Assembly: GCA_020861055.1 (NCBI GenBank)
Contig: JAJBTD010000028.1
Span: forward strand, 1-6,491
Origin: Clostridiales bacterium
GTDB lineage: Bacteria > Bacillota > Clostridia > Oscillospirales > Oscillospiraceae
Direction of reading: 5' to 3'
DNA: 6,491 nucleotides
Each line of letters begins with the position of its first letter. Position 1 is the stretch's first letter. The notes beneath the pieces are model-generated. The model was not told where the DNA came from and made no database searches. It was given only the letters and a program-made list of their open reading frames with translations. Position numbers and translations under genes: made by a program. Positions 1 through 5,659 of the stretch are shown in pieces.

Positions 1-617
1 GCGCGCTTGGAGAGCAGCGACGCTAGCTCGAAGTCTCCCCCCAGGCCCACGCCGACAATGACCGGGGGACAGGGGTTGGAGCCCGCTTGAGAGACTGCCT
101 CTACGATGGCGTCCTCCACCTGCTCCTGGGTGACGGAGGGCTTGAGCATGGAGAGGCTGGCCATGTTCTCACTGCCGAAGCCCTTGGGGGCCACGGTGAT
201 GGATAATTGATCGCCCTCCACCAGCCGGAGGTGGAGCACGGCGGGAGTGTTGTCGCCGGTGTTCACCCGCCGGAGGGGGTCGGCCACTACGCTGCACCGG
301 AGATGTCCCTCGGTATAACCCAGAGACACGCCCCGGTTGACGGCGTCGGAGAGCAGGCCGCCGGTGATATGCACCTCCTGCCCCAGATCGCAGAAGACCA
401 CCGCCATGCCGGTGTCCTGACAGATGGGGAGCTGTCGCTCCCCGGCGAAGGTGAAGTTTTCCACCACGTCTCCCAAAATAGACTGCCCTACCGGGGAAAC
501 CTCCGTCTCCCTGGCGGTGCGAATGGCGCATCGCACGTCCTCCGGCAGCTGGCAGTTGGCCCGGATGCAGAGTTCCCGGACAGTCTGTGTGATTTCTTCG
601 GCGGTGATCTCTCTCAT
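1..617 (-). CDS. fumA: Fumarate hydratase class I, alpha subunit (N-terminal 205 residues; runs off the left edge)
   Basis: This is the alpha subunit of the oxygen-sensitive [4Fe-4S] fumarase/L-tartrate dehydratase family, which interconverts malate and fumarate in the cytoplasm. Translating the minus strand from the ATG at 617 gives an uninterrupted frame to the window edge. Family hallmarks seen are QLPICQDTG with a cluster-ligand-type Cys66, the LRCSVVADPLRRVNTGDNTP stretch (about 106-125), PKGFGSEN (144-151), NPCPPVIVGVGLGG (181-194) with Cys183 as the likely second ligand, and FELASLLSKRA at the edge. The third ligand should lie in the missing part; family alpha subunits are about 280 residues. 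An AAGGAGA Shine-Dalgarno at 626-632, 8 bases upstream, fixes the start. It lies 43 bases after the PHP phosphatase stop with no terminator between, so the two are probably cotranscribed. The beta subunit gene is expected next, off the window. Tartrate dehydratase (ttdA) cannot be excluded from the alpha subunit alone. Confidence 0.93.
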   Translation of the reverse strand, partial: MREITAEEITQTVRELCIRANCQLPEDVRCAIRTARETEVSPVGQSILGDVVENFTFAGERQLPICQDTGMAVVFCDLGQEVHITGGLLSDAVNRGVSLGYTEGHLRCSVVADPLRRVNTGDNTPAVLHLRLVEGDQLSITVAPKGFGSENMASLSMLKPSVTQEQVEDAIVEAVSQAGSNPCPPVIVGVGLGGDFELASLLSKR

Positions 618-625
618 TTGATGTA

Positions 626-632
626 TCTCCTT
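626..632 (-). promoter_or_regulatory. Ribosome binding site of the fumarase alpha gene
   Basis: AAGGAGA on the minus strand, 8 bases before the ATG at 617. It lies in the 43-base gap after the upstream phosphatase gene, which contains no visible terminator hairpin or promoter. This supports translation of fumA from a shared transcript. Confidence 0.75.
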
Positions 633-660
633 CTGCTGGTCATGATTGGTGATAGGCAGC

Positions 661-1473
661 TCACAGGGAAAAGGACACCAACTCCGGCGTCCGCTTACGG
701 ATCAGCGCTACCTGGGAGAAGCCCTTGCTCTCCAACAGGGCGTAGGCTTCTCTCAGTCCCCGGCCGGCGTCGGCGGCCCGGTGAGCGTCGGTGCCTACCG
801 TGACCAGAACGCCTCCCAGGTCACGATACCGCTCCAGCAGCCAGCCATACTCCGGCATCAAAGTTTCCGATTTGCCGCTGTTGACCTCCAGTGCTTTACC
901 CGTGCGGATCAGGGAACGGAGCAGCTCGGTGACCCGCTCCTCGTAGGGGCCCAGGCCAACCGGCTGACCGTCGCGCTGGGCCATGTACCGGAGGGGGTAG
1001 GGCAGATGGGCCAGAGAATCGAAGTTGCCCCAGGCCATCAGAGCTTCCAGACTGTCAAAGTAGTCGTCCAGGTAGCGATAGCATTGCTCCGGGCTTGAAA
1101 AGTTGACATAATAATAATCCTCCCACCCCAACACTTTGCTGGCATTGTGGATGGAGCCGAGAACGAGATCCAGCCCAGGCTCCTGCAGCGCCCACTCGGC
1201 GGCGGAAAAATCTTCCGGAGCATTTCCCAACTCCAGGCCGTAGAGCAGCTCTATCTGCCCCCCCAGGGAGGCCTGAGCCTCCTGCTGCTGGCGGCGGGCG
1301 GGGGCCCAGTCATAGAAGGGGACAAACTGTTTTTTTTCGTTGACCACGTCATAGTGGTCGGTAAAGCACAAGACATCCACGCCCCGACTCAGAGCGGCTT
1401 GAGCCATCTCCGTCCGGCTGCTGTGGCCGTCAAAGGAGACCGTGGAATGGATGTGCTGATCGATGAAAAACAC
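661..1473 (-). CDS. PHP-domain phosphoesterase, histidinol-phosphatase (HisK/HisJ) type
   Basis: A 270-residue protein of the polymerase and histidinol phosphatase (PHP) superfamily, expected to be a cytoplasmic metal-dependent phosphatase. With the start chosen here the metal-binding signature is complete: DQHIHS (His7, His9), FTDH (Asp39, His40), GLELG (Glu81), GSIHN (His109), LAHLPYP (His156) and GTDAH (Asp229, His231). Length matches PHP-type histidinol phosphatases, which convert L-histidinol phosphate to histidinol. The GTG at 1473 is preferred because a strong GGGAGGT sits 9 bases upstream. The longer frame from a TTG at 1491 would place its start codon inside that ribosome binding site. 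It is the first gene of a minus-strand unit with fumA. No histidine biosynthesis gene is visible beside it, so the true substrate is uncertain; other small phosphate esters are possible. Family assignment is firm, substrate inferred. Confidence 0.88.
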   Translation of the reverse strand: MFFIDQHIHSTVSFDGHSSRTEMAQAALSRGVDVLCFTDHYDVVNEKKQFVPFYDWAPARRQQQEAQASLGGQIELLYGLELGNAPEDFSAAEWALQEPGLDLVLGSIHNASKVLGWEDYYYVNFSSPEQCYRYLDDYFDSLEALMAWGNFDSLAHLPYPLRYMAQRDGQPVGLGPYEERVTELLRSLIRTGKALEVNSGKSETLMPEYGWLLERYRDLGGVLVTVGTDAHRAADAGRGLREAYALLESKGFSQVALIRKRTPELVSFSL

Positions 1474-1482
1474 AGCGGCAGG

Positions 1483-1489
1483 ACCTCCC
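1483..1489 (-). promoter_or_regulatory. Ribosome binding site deciding the GTG start of the PHP gene
   Basis: GGGAGGT on the minus strand, 9 bases before the GTG at 1473-1471. The upstream in-frame TTG at 1491-1489 overlaps this motif and has no comparable site of its own. The start at 1473 is therefore favoured and gives the compact PHP N-terminus MFFIDQHIHS. Confidence 0.75.
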
Positions 1490-1511
1490 AAAACAAAAAT
1501 CCTCTGCTGCT

Positions 1512-1540
1512 ATTGTAATGCGCCGAACCAAAAAGCGCAA
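1512..1540 (-). promoter_or_regulatory. Sigma-A-type promoter for the PHP phosphatase-fumarase operon
   Basis: On the minus strand, TTGCGC (1540-1535) is followed after exactly 17 bases by TACAAT (1517-1512). The hexamers match TTGACA at four of six positions and TATAAT at five of six. The predicted start of transcription is near 1505, leaving a leader of about 32 bases that carries the GGGAGGT site. The -35 box is imperfect, which fits a promoter that needs an activator. The dyad at 1558-1575 is centred about 61.5 bases upstream of the predicted start. Confidence 0.6.
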
Positions 1541-1557
1541 GAGCGGGAGGCAATCAG

Positions 1558-1575
1558 CTGTGAAAAAAATCACAA
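1558..1575. promoter_or_regulatory. Crp/Fnr-type operator (TGTGA-N6-TCACA) shared by two divergent promoters
   Basis: The core TGTGA AAAAAA TCACA occupies 1559-1574: a perfect 5-bp dyad with a 6-base A-tract spacer. This is the site type bound by E. coli CRP and B. subtilis Fnr (family knowledge). Its centre at 1566.5 lies about -60.5 from the predicted plus-strand start (1627) and about -61.5 from the predicted minus-strand start (1505), so it suits class I activation in both directions. The 18-base stretch also matches 12 of 14 fixed positions of the Rex box TTGTGAA-N4-TTCACAA, but its location upstream of both -35 boxes is less typical of a repressor. The binding protein is not encoded in the window. 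Confidence 0.62.
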
Positions 1576-1591
1576 AACCGCCGGAAAAAGA

Positions 1592-1620
1592 TTGACAATC
1601 CTCTCTCGCTGAGATATTCT
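1592..1620 (+). promoter_or_regulatory. Sigma-A-type promoter for the [FeFe] hydrogenase
   Basis: A perfect -35 hexamer TTGACA (1592-1597), a 17-base spacer and TATTCT (1615-1620) as the -10, followed by TAAT. The predicted start is near 1627, giving a leader of about 135 bases before the ATG at 1762, long enough for RNA-level control. It is the best promoter match in the window. Confidence 0.72.
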
Positions 1621-1626
1621 TAATGC

Positions 1627-1746
1627 AGAGCGGGAGACGGCCGATTTGCGGGGATTGAAACCGAAGATCAGGCGTCTTTCACGCTTATGCGTCAAAAGAG
1701 TTAGCAATAACTACCTATATCGGGCCGGTGAGACGGCTCAGACTAC
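1627..1746 (+). promoter_or_regulatory. Structured 5' leader of the hydrogenase mRNA with competing stems (family not recognised)
   Basis: CGGCCGAT (1638-1645) can pair with ATCGGGCCG (1719-1727) through 8 base pairs with one bulged G, enclosing the leader. Inside, AGTTA-GCAA-TAACT (1699-1712) forms a 5-bp hairpin with a GNRA tetraloop. ACGC (1681-1684) can pair either with GCGT at 1672-1675 or with GCGT at 1689-1692. The right arm of the long-range stem can instead form a local hairpin, GGGCCG (1722-1727) with CGGCTC (1734-1739), one G-U included. That hairpin ends 7 bases before the AAGGAGG site (1747-1753). The two folds exclude each other, as in a switching leader. I do not recognise a known riboswitch class. 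The pairings were found by eye; no energies were computed. Confidence 0.4.
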
Positions 1747-1753
1747 AAGGAGG
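1747..1753 (+). promoter_or_regulatory. Ribosome binding site of the hydrogenase gene
   Basis: AAGGAGG, 8 bases before the ATG at 1762, fixes the start. It lies 7 bases after the possible leader hairpin 1722-1739, so leader folding could affect ribosome access, although no strong complementary sequestering arm was found. Confidence 0.8.
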
Positions 1754-1761
1754 AACCGCTG

Positions 1762-3282
1762 ATGAGAGGCGTAGAGACCAAGGTTCAGGGCATCCGGCAT
1801 CAGATCTTCCGCGAGGTCGCGCGGATGGCATACGAGGGCGACGCCCCCTCCGACATCATCGAGGAGCTGCCCTACAAAATCATCCCCGGCGAGACCGGGA
1901 CCTACCGGAACAACGTGTTCCTGGAGCGGGCCATCGTGGGCGAGCGGCTGCGGCTGGCCATGGGTATGCCCAGCCGGAGCGCTGCGGCCCATGCCCCCGT
2001 GTCCCAGGGCATCGAGGAGGCGGACAAGGCGGAGACCTACTATACCCCGCCCCTGATCAACGTCATCAAGTTTGCCTGCAACGCCTGCCCGGAGAAGCGG
2101 GTCTATGTCACCGACGGCTGCCAGGGCTGCCTGTCCCACCCCTGCGAGGAGGTCTGCCCCAAAAAGGCGATCCATCTGGAGAAGTTCAACGGCCGCTCGG
2201 TCATCGACCAGGAAAAGTGCATCAAGTGTGGCCGCTGTGTGGAGGCCTGCTCCTACAACGCCATCATCATCCAGGAGCGGCCCTGTGCCGCCGCCTGCGG
2301 TATGGACGCCATCAGCTCGGATGAGAACGGCAAGGCGGACATCGACTACGATAAGTGCGTCTCCTGCGGCCAGTGCCTGGTGAACTGCCCCTTTGGCGCC
2401 ATTTCTGACAAGTCCCAGATCTATCAGCTGGGGCGTGCCCTCCGGAACGGGGAGGAGGTCTACGCTGCCGTCGCCCCCGCTTTCGTGGGCCAGTTCGGAC
2501 CGAAGTCCACCTTCGGCAAGCTCCGCTCTGCCCTGAAGGACCTGGGCTTTGCCGATGTGGTTGAGGTGGCCATCGGCGCGGACCTGTGCGCCGTCCAGGA
2601 GGCGGAGGACTTCGTCCGGGAGGTCCCGGAGGAGCTGCCCTTCATGGGAACCTCCTGCTGCCCCGCCTGGTCCGTCATGGCGAAAAAGCAGTTCCCTCAG
2701 CAGGCCAAGTGCATCTCCATGGCACTGACCCCCATGACCCTGACCGCCCGCTACATCAAGAGCAAGAAGCCTGGGGTAAAGGTGGCTTTCTTTGGCCCCT
2801 GCGCTGCCAAGAAGCTGGAGGCCATGCGCCGCACCGTCCGCAGCGAGGTGGACTTCGTCCTCACCTTTGAGGAGCTGGACGGTATCTTCGACGCCAAGGG
2901 CATCGACCCGGAGACCATGCCGGAGGACACCTCCGAAACCCTGGAGCCCACCCGTGACGGCCGAAACTTTGCCGTCTCCGGCGGCGTCGCCGCTTCTGTG
3001 GTCAACGTGATTCAGTCCAAGTACCCGGACAGAGAGGTGAAGGTCACCAGCGCCGAGGGCCTGCGGGACTGCCGGAAGATGATGATGCTGGCCAAGGCCG
3101 GAAAGTACAATGGCTATCTGCTGGAGGGCATGGCCTGCCCCGGCGGCTGCGTGGCCGGCGCCGGCACTATGCAGCCCATCCGTAAGAGCCAGACCGCTGT
3201 GAACCAGTTTGCCAACAAGGCAAAGGAAAAGGTCTGCACCGAGCCGGAGTACATCGTCGAGCTGGACAACCTGATTTACTGA
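1762..3282 (+). CDS. [FeFe] hydrogenase, group B, with N-terminal iron-sulfur clusters
   Basis: A 506-residue cytoplasmic hydrogenase that interconverts protons, electrons and H2, probably taking electrons from reduced ferredoxin. Residues 1-100 are a conserved-looking, mostly helical region without cysteines. Electron-relay motifs follow: C120-x2-C123-x4-C128-x3-C132-P, C153-x2-C156-x2-C159-x3-C163, a C175-x3-C179 pair, and C199-x2-C202-x2-C205-x3-C209-P, plus C106/C109. The H-cluster motifs are TSCCPAW (C299 likely proton transfer, C300 ligand), FFGPCAAKKLE (C347) and EGMACPGGCVAGAG (C459, C463). Group A enzymes normally have TSCCPGW, MPC and GGGQP, so the Ala302, GPC and GAG forms point to group B, the class of C. 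pasteurianum CpIII. No NADH-binding partner subunit or HydEFG maturase is nearby, so it is probably a stand-alone ferredoxin-linked enzyme matured from elsewhere. It is transcribed alone from its own promoter and followed by a hairpin. Confidence 0.95.
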   Translation: MRGVETKVQGIRHQIFREVARMAYEGDAPSDIIEELPYKIIPGETGTYRNNVFLERAIVGERLRLAMGMPSRSAAAHAPVSQGIEEADKAETYYTPPLINVIKFACNACPEKRVYVTDGCQGCLSHPCEEVCPKKAIHLEKFNGRSVIDQEKCIKCGRCVEACSYNAIIIQERPCAAACGMDAISSDENGKADIDYDKCVSCGQCLVNCPFGAISDKSQIYQLGRALRNGEEVYAAVAPAFVGQFGPKSTFGKLRSALKDLGFADVVEVAIGADLCAVQEAEDFVREVPEELPFMGTSCCPAWSVMAKKQFPQQAKCISMALTPMTLTARYIKSKKPGVKVAFFGPCAAKKLEAMRRTVRSEVDFVLTFEELDGIFDAKGIDPETMPEDTSETLEPTRDGRNFAVSGGVAASVVNVIQSKYPDREVKVTSAEGLRDCRKMMMLAKAGKYNGYLLEGMACPGGCVAGAGTMQPIRKSQTAVNQFANKAKEKVCTEPEYIVELDNLIY

Positions 3283-3323
3283 GCGCTGTGGCCACGGGAA
3301 TGCTGTGGCAAAGCGACCAATGA

Positions 3324-3360
3324 AGCAGCCCGCCGTCGCTGAATGTGACGACGGGCTGCT
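3324..3360 (+). terminator. Probable terminator hairpin after the hydrogenase gene
   Basis: GCAGCCCGCCGTC (3325-3337) pairs with GACGACGGGCTGC (3347-3359) with one C-A mismatch and a 9-base loop; an A-T pair at 3324/3360 extends it to 14 positions. It lies about 40 bases after the stop. A smaller hairpin GCCAC/GTGGC (3291-3295, 3305-3309) precedes it. No clean T-run follows, only the T-rich GGTTGTCTTG, so termination may be partial and some read-through into mrnC is possible. Confidence 0.5.
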
Positions 3361-3377
3361 ATGCTGTCCGGGTTGTC

Positions 3378-3406
3378 TTGCAATTTCCCGTCAAATGGGA
3401 GATAAT
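3378..3406 (+). promoter_or_regulatory. Promoter for the mrnC-rqcH operon
   Basis: TTGCAA (3378-3383), a 17-base spacer and GATAAT (3401-3406), each one or two bases from the sigma-A consensus. The predicted start is near 3413, leaving about 30 bases to the ATG at 3444. The spacer holds a small TCCC/GGGA inverted repeat of unknown meaning. Confidence 0.55.
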
Positions 3407-3443
3407 GAGGGTCAACAGAGAACGGTAAATGCAGGAGGCCCCT

Positions 3444-3866
3444 ATGAAAGACTATTTTAACATCCAATTGACCCCAGACCAGCTCCGGGAGATGAGCAGT
3501 CTGGCTCTGGCCCACATAGGGGACGGGGTATATGAGCTGCTGGTCAGAGGTTGGCTGTGCAGCGGAGGGCTGGAGGTCAACGGACATCTTCACCAGGAGA
3601 CGGTGGCTTTGGTGCGGGCCTCCGCTCAGGCGGCGGCGCTGGATAAAATTTTGCCCCTGCTGACCGATGAGGAAAACGGCGTGGTCCGCCGGGGCCGGAA
3701 CGCCAACATCCACCTGATTCCCAAGGGGGCCAGCAGGGGAGAGTACCGAAAGGCCACCGCTCTGGAGGCGCTGTTCGGCTGGCTCTACCTCCAGCACCGG
3801 ACAGAGCGCATCAACCAGCTGTTTGACGTCATTATGACCCCGGACGGGGGAGAGGAGGGAGCCTAA
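3444..3866 (+). CDS. mrnC: Mini-ribonuclease III (MrnC)
   Basis: A 140-residue RNase III-like endonuclease without the double-stranded RNA-binding domain, the length and form of the Firmicutes Mini-III family. In B. subtilis, Mini-III cuts double-stranded 23S rRNA precursor ends during 50S subunit maturation. Conserved blocks seen are LALAHIGDGVYELLVR (20-35, with Asp27 in the catalytic IGD), the LH.....V.A.AQA segment (49-64), LTDEENGVVRRGRNAN (73-88), IPKGAS..EYRKATALEALFG (92-112, with Glu108 as the second acidic catalytic position) and WLYL. The ATG at 3444 is chosen because AGGAGG (3433-3438) lies 5 bases upstream; the in-frame ATG at 3429 sits upstream of that site. Its TAA overlaps the ATG of rqcH by one base (TAATG), a sign of translational coupling. 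Confidence 0.93.
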   Translation: MKDYFNIQLTPDQLREMSSLALAHIGDGVYELLVRGWLCSGGLEVNGHLHQETVALVRASAQAAALDKILPLLTDEENGVVRRGRNANIHLIPKGASRGEYRKATALEALFGWLYLQHRTERINQLFDVIMTPDGGEEGA

Positions 3867-5620
3867 TGCCCTTAGACGCTGCCTGCCTCACCGCATTGGT
3901 GGGGGAGCTTCGTCCCCAGCTGGAGGGAGCGAGGGTAGACAAGATCTTCCAGCCCGGACGGGACGAGGTGGTGCTCCATCTCCGCACCTCCCAGGGGAAC
4001 CAGAAGCTGCTGCTCACCGCAAATCCCTCCCATCCCAGGCTCCAGATGACTGCCCTTAACCGGGAAAATCCCGCCTCACCTCCCGTGTTTTGTATGCTGC
4101 TGCGCAAGCACTTGACTGGGGCGAGGGTGATGTCTATTACCCAGCCCCCCATGGAACGGGTGGTGACCCTGGAGCTGGAGACCCTCAATGAGCTGGGTGA
4201 CCGGGTGACCCGCCGCCTGATTTTGGAGGCCATGGGCCGCCGGTCAAATCTGATACTGACGGACGAAAACGGACGTATCACCGACTGTCTGCGGAAGGTG
4301 GACGGGGAGCTGTCCCAGTTAAGACCGGTGCTGCCGGGGCTGTACTACCGTCTGCCCCCCGCCCGGGAGGATCGGCGCAATCCCAGGGAAGTTGACCGGG
4401 AGACGCTGGCCGCTCTGCTGGAGACTGCCCCGGAGGAGGCGGAGGCTGACCGCTGGCTGCTGGACACCTTCTCCGGCCTGTCCCCCCTGATCTGCCGGGA
4501 GATCGTCTATCTGGCCGTAGGCCGGACGGACGCCCGCCTGAATCAAATAGAGCGTGAGCGCCTGCTGGACGCCGTAGAGAGCGTGCTGGGAGCCATTGAC
4601 CAGCCTCAGCCCACCGCACTATTCCGGGAGGGAGAGCCGAAGGATTTCTCCTATTTGTCCATCGATCAGTATGGGGGCTACTATGAACGGCGGAACTACG
4701 AGAGCTTTTCCACCCTGCTGGACGAGTTTTATGCCGTCCGGGAGACCGGGGAGCGGGTGCGGCAGAGGGGGCAGGAGCTGATTCGCCACCTGACCAGTGC
4801 CCGGAACCGGGTGGAGCGGAAGCTGCAGATCCAGTCCAAAGAGCTGGCGGAGGCACGAAACCGGGAGCAGTACCGGGTCAGCGGAGACTTAATTACCGCC
4901 AATCTCTACCGGATGGAGAAGGGGGAGCGGTCGCTGACGGCGGTGAACTACTACGACCCGGAGTGCCGGGAGCTGACGGTGGCTCTAGACCCTCTGCTGA
5001 CCCCTCAGCAGAACGCCGCAAAATATTATAAAAAATACAGCAAGGCCAAGACGGCGGAGGCGGTCCTCACCAAACAGATAGAGCAGGGCCGAAACGAGCT
5101 GGACTATCTGGAGAGCGTCCTGGAGTCCCTCCAGCGGGCGGAGGGGGAGCGGGACCTGAACGAAATTCGCCAGGAGCTGGAGGACGGAGGATATCTCCGG
5201 CCTCAGAAGAACGGCAAACGACCCATGAAGCGCCCCCGGCCCCAGCCCATGGAATTCCGTTCCTCCGCCGGACTGCGCATCTCCGTGGGCAAGAATAACG
5301 TCCAGAACGACCAGCTCACCTGCAAGCTGGCGGGGAAGGGAGATATCTGGTTCCACACCCAGGGCATCCACGGCTCCCACGTCATTCTCTGGACGGGAGG
5401 CGTTGAGCCGGACGAGAAGAGCATGGAGGAGGCAGCGACGCTGGCCGCCTGGTTCTCCCAGGGCCGGAGCGGCAGCCGGGTGCCAGTGGACTATACCCCG
5501 GTGCGCTATGTGAAAAAGCCCGCCGGGGCCAGGCCGGGGATGGTGATCTACACCACCTACCGGACCATGTACGTCACCCCGGAGGAGGCGAAAGTCAGGG
5601 AGATGCAGGCCAGACGCTGA
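3866..5620 (+). CDS. rqcH: RqcH, NFACT-family ribosome quality-control factor (Rqc2 homologue; older name FbpA-like)
   Basis: A 584-residue NFACT protein. In B. subtilis, RqcH binds stalled 50S-peptidyl-tRNA complexes, recruits alanyl-tRNA and adds C-terminal alanine tails that mark nascent chains for proteolysis. The order of domains is NFACT-N at about 1-180 (VDKIFQPGRDEVVL, LLLTANPSHPRLQ, MGRRSNLIL near 123), a helix-hairpin-helix segment at about 197-230 (LLDTFSGLSPLICREIV), two charged coiled-coil stretches (about 290-345 and 390-440), and NFACT-R from about 460 (LRISVGKNNVQND, DIWFHTQGIHGSHVIL), ending after YVKKPAGARPGMVIY. The usual DR dyad at B. subtilis positions 97-98 reads Glu97-Arg98 here. 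AGGAGG at 3853-3858, inside mrnC, lies 7 bases before the ATG. The older annotation as a fibronectin-binding adhesin is not supported: there is no signal peptide or membrane segment. Confidence 0.94.
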   Translation: MPLDAACLTALVGELRPQLEGARVDKIFQPGRDEVVLHLRTSQGNQKLLLTANPSHPRLQMTALNRENPASPPVFCMLLRKHLTGARVMSITQPPMERVVTLELETLNELGDRVTRRLILEAMGRRSNLILTDENGRITDCLRKVDGELSQLRPVLPGLYYRLPPAREDRRNPREVDRETLAALLETAPEEAEADRWLLDTFSGLSPLICREIVYLAVGRTDARLNQIERERLLDAVESVLGAIDQPQPTALFREGEPKDFSYLSIDQYGGYYERRNYESFSTLLDEFYAVRETGERVRQRGQELIRHLTSARNRVERKLQIQSKELAEARNREQYRVSGDLITANLYRMEKGERSLTAVNYYDPECRELTVALDPLLTPQQNAAKYYKKYSKAKTAEAVLTKQIEQGRNELDYLESVLESLQRAEGERDLNEIRQELEDGGYLRPQKNGKRPMKRPRPQPMEFRSSAGLRISVGKNNVQNDQLTCKLAGKGDIWFHTQGIHGSHVILWTGGVEPDEKSMEEAATLAAWFSQGRSGSRVPVDYTPVRYVKKPAGARPGMVIYTTYRTMYVTPEEAKVREMQARR

Positions 5621-5659
5621 ATCTCTCTGTATGCAGGAGTAAAGAGGGCTGACAGAAGA

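Noticed and set aside
207..803. A 198-codon open frame on the plus strand across the fumarase and phosphatase genes
   Set aside because: It runs antisense to two well-conserved genes, has no ribosome binding site and its translation resembles no protein family; it is a by-product of high GC content.
1474..1491. TTG at 1491 as the start of the PHP phosphatase
   Set aside because: The codon overlaps the GGGAGGT ribosome binding site that serves the GTG at 1473, and the extra six residues add nothing to the PHP fold.
1699..1712. AGTTA-GCAA-TAACT as a Rex box in the hydrogenase leader
   Set aside because: Rex boxes have GTTAA-N4-TTAAC spacing. Here the GTTA and TAAC arms are 4 rather than 6 bases apart, and the element lies well inside the transcript; a GNRA-capped RNA hairpin is a better reading.
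1728..2324. A 198-codon plus-strand frame overlapping the hydrogenase leader and N-terminus
   Set aside because: It is an out-of-frame, arginine-rich shadow of the hydrogenase gene and has no start signal; the hydrogenase frame carries the conserved cysteine motifs.
3429..3443. ATG at 3429 as the start of mrnC
   Set aside because: The AGGAGG site lies downstream of it, 5 bases before the ATG at 3444, so the shorter form is the real one.
4278..4856. A 192-codon minus-strand frame opposite the middle of rqcH
   Set aside because: It has the proline-, arginine- and serine-rich composition typical of antisense frames in GC-rich genes and no start signal.
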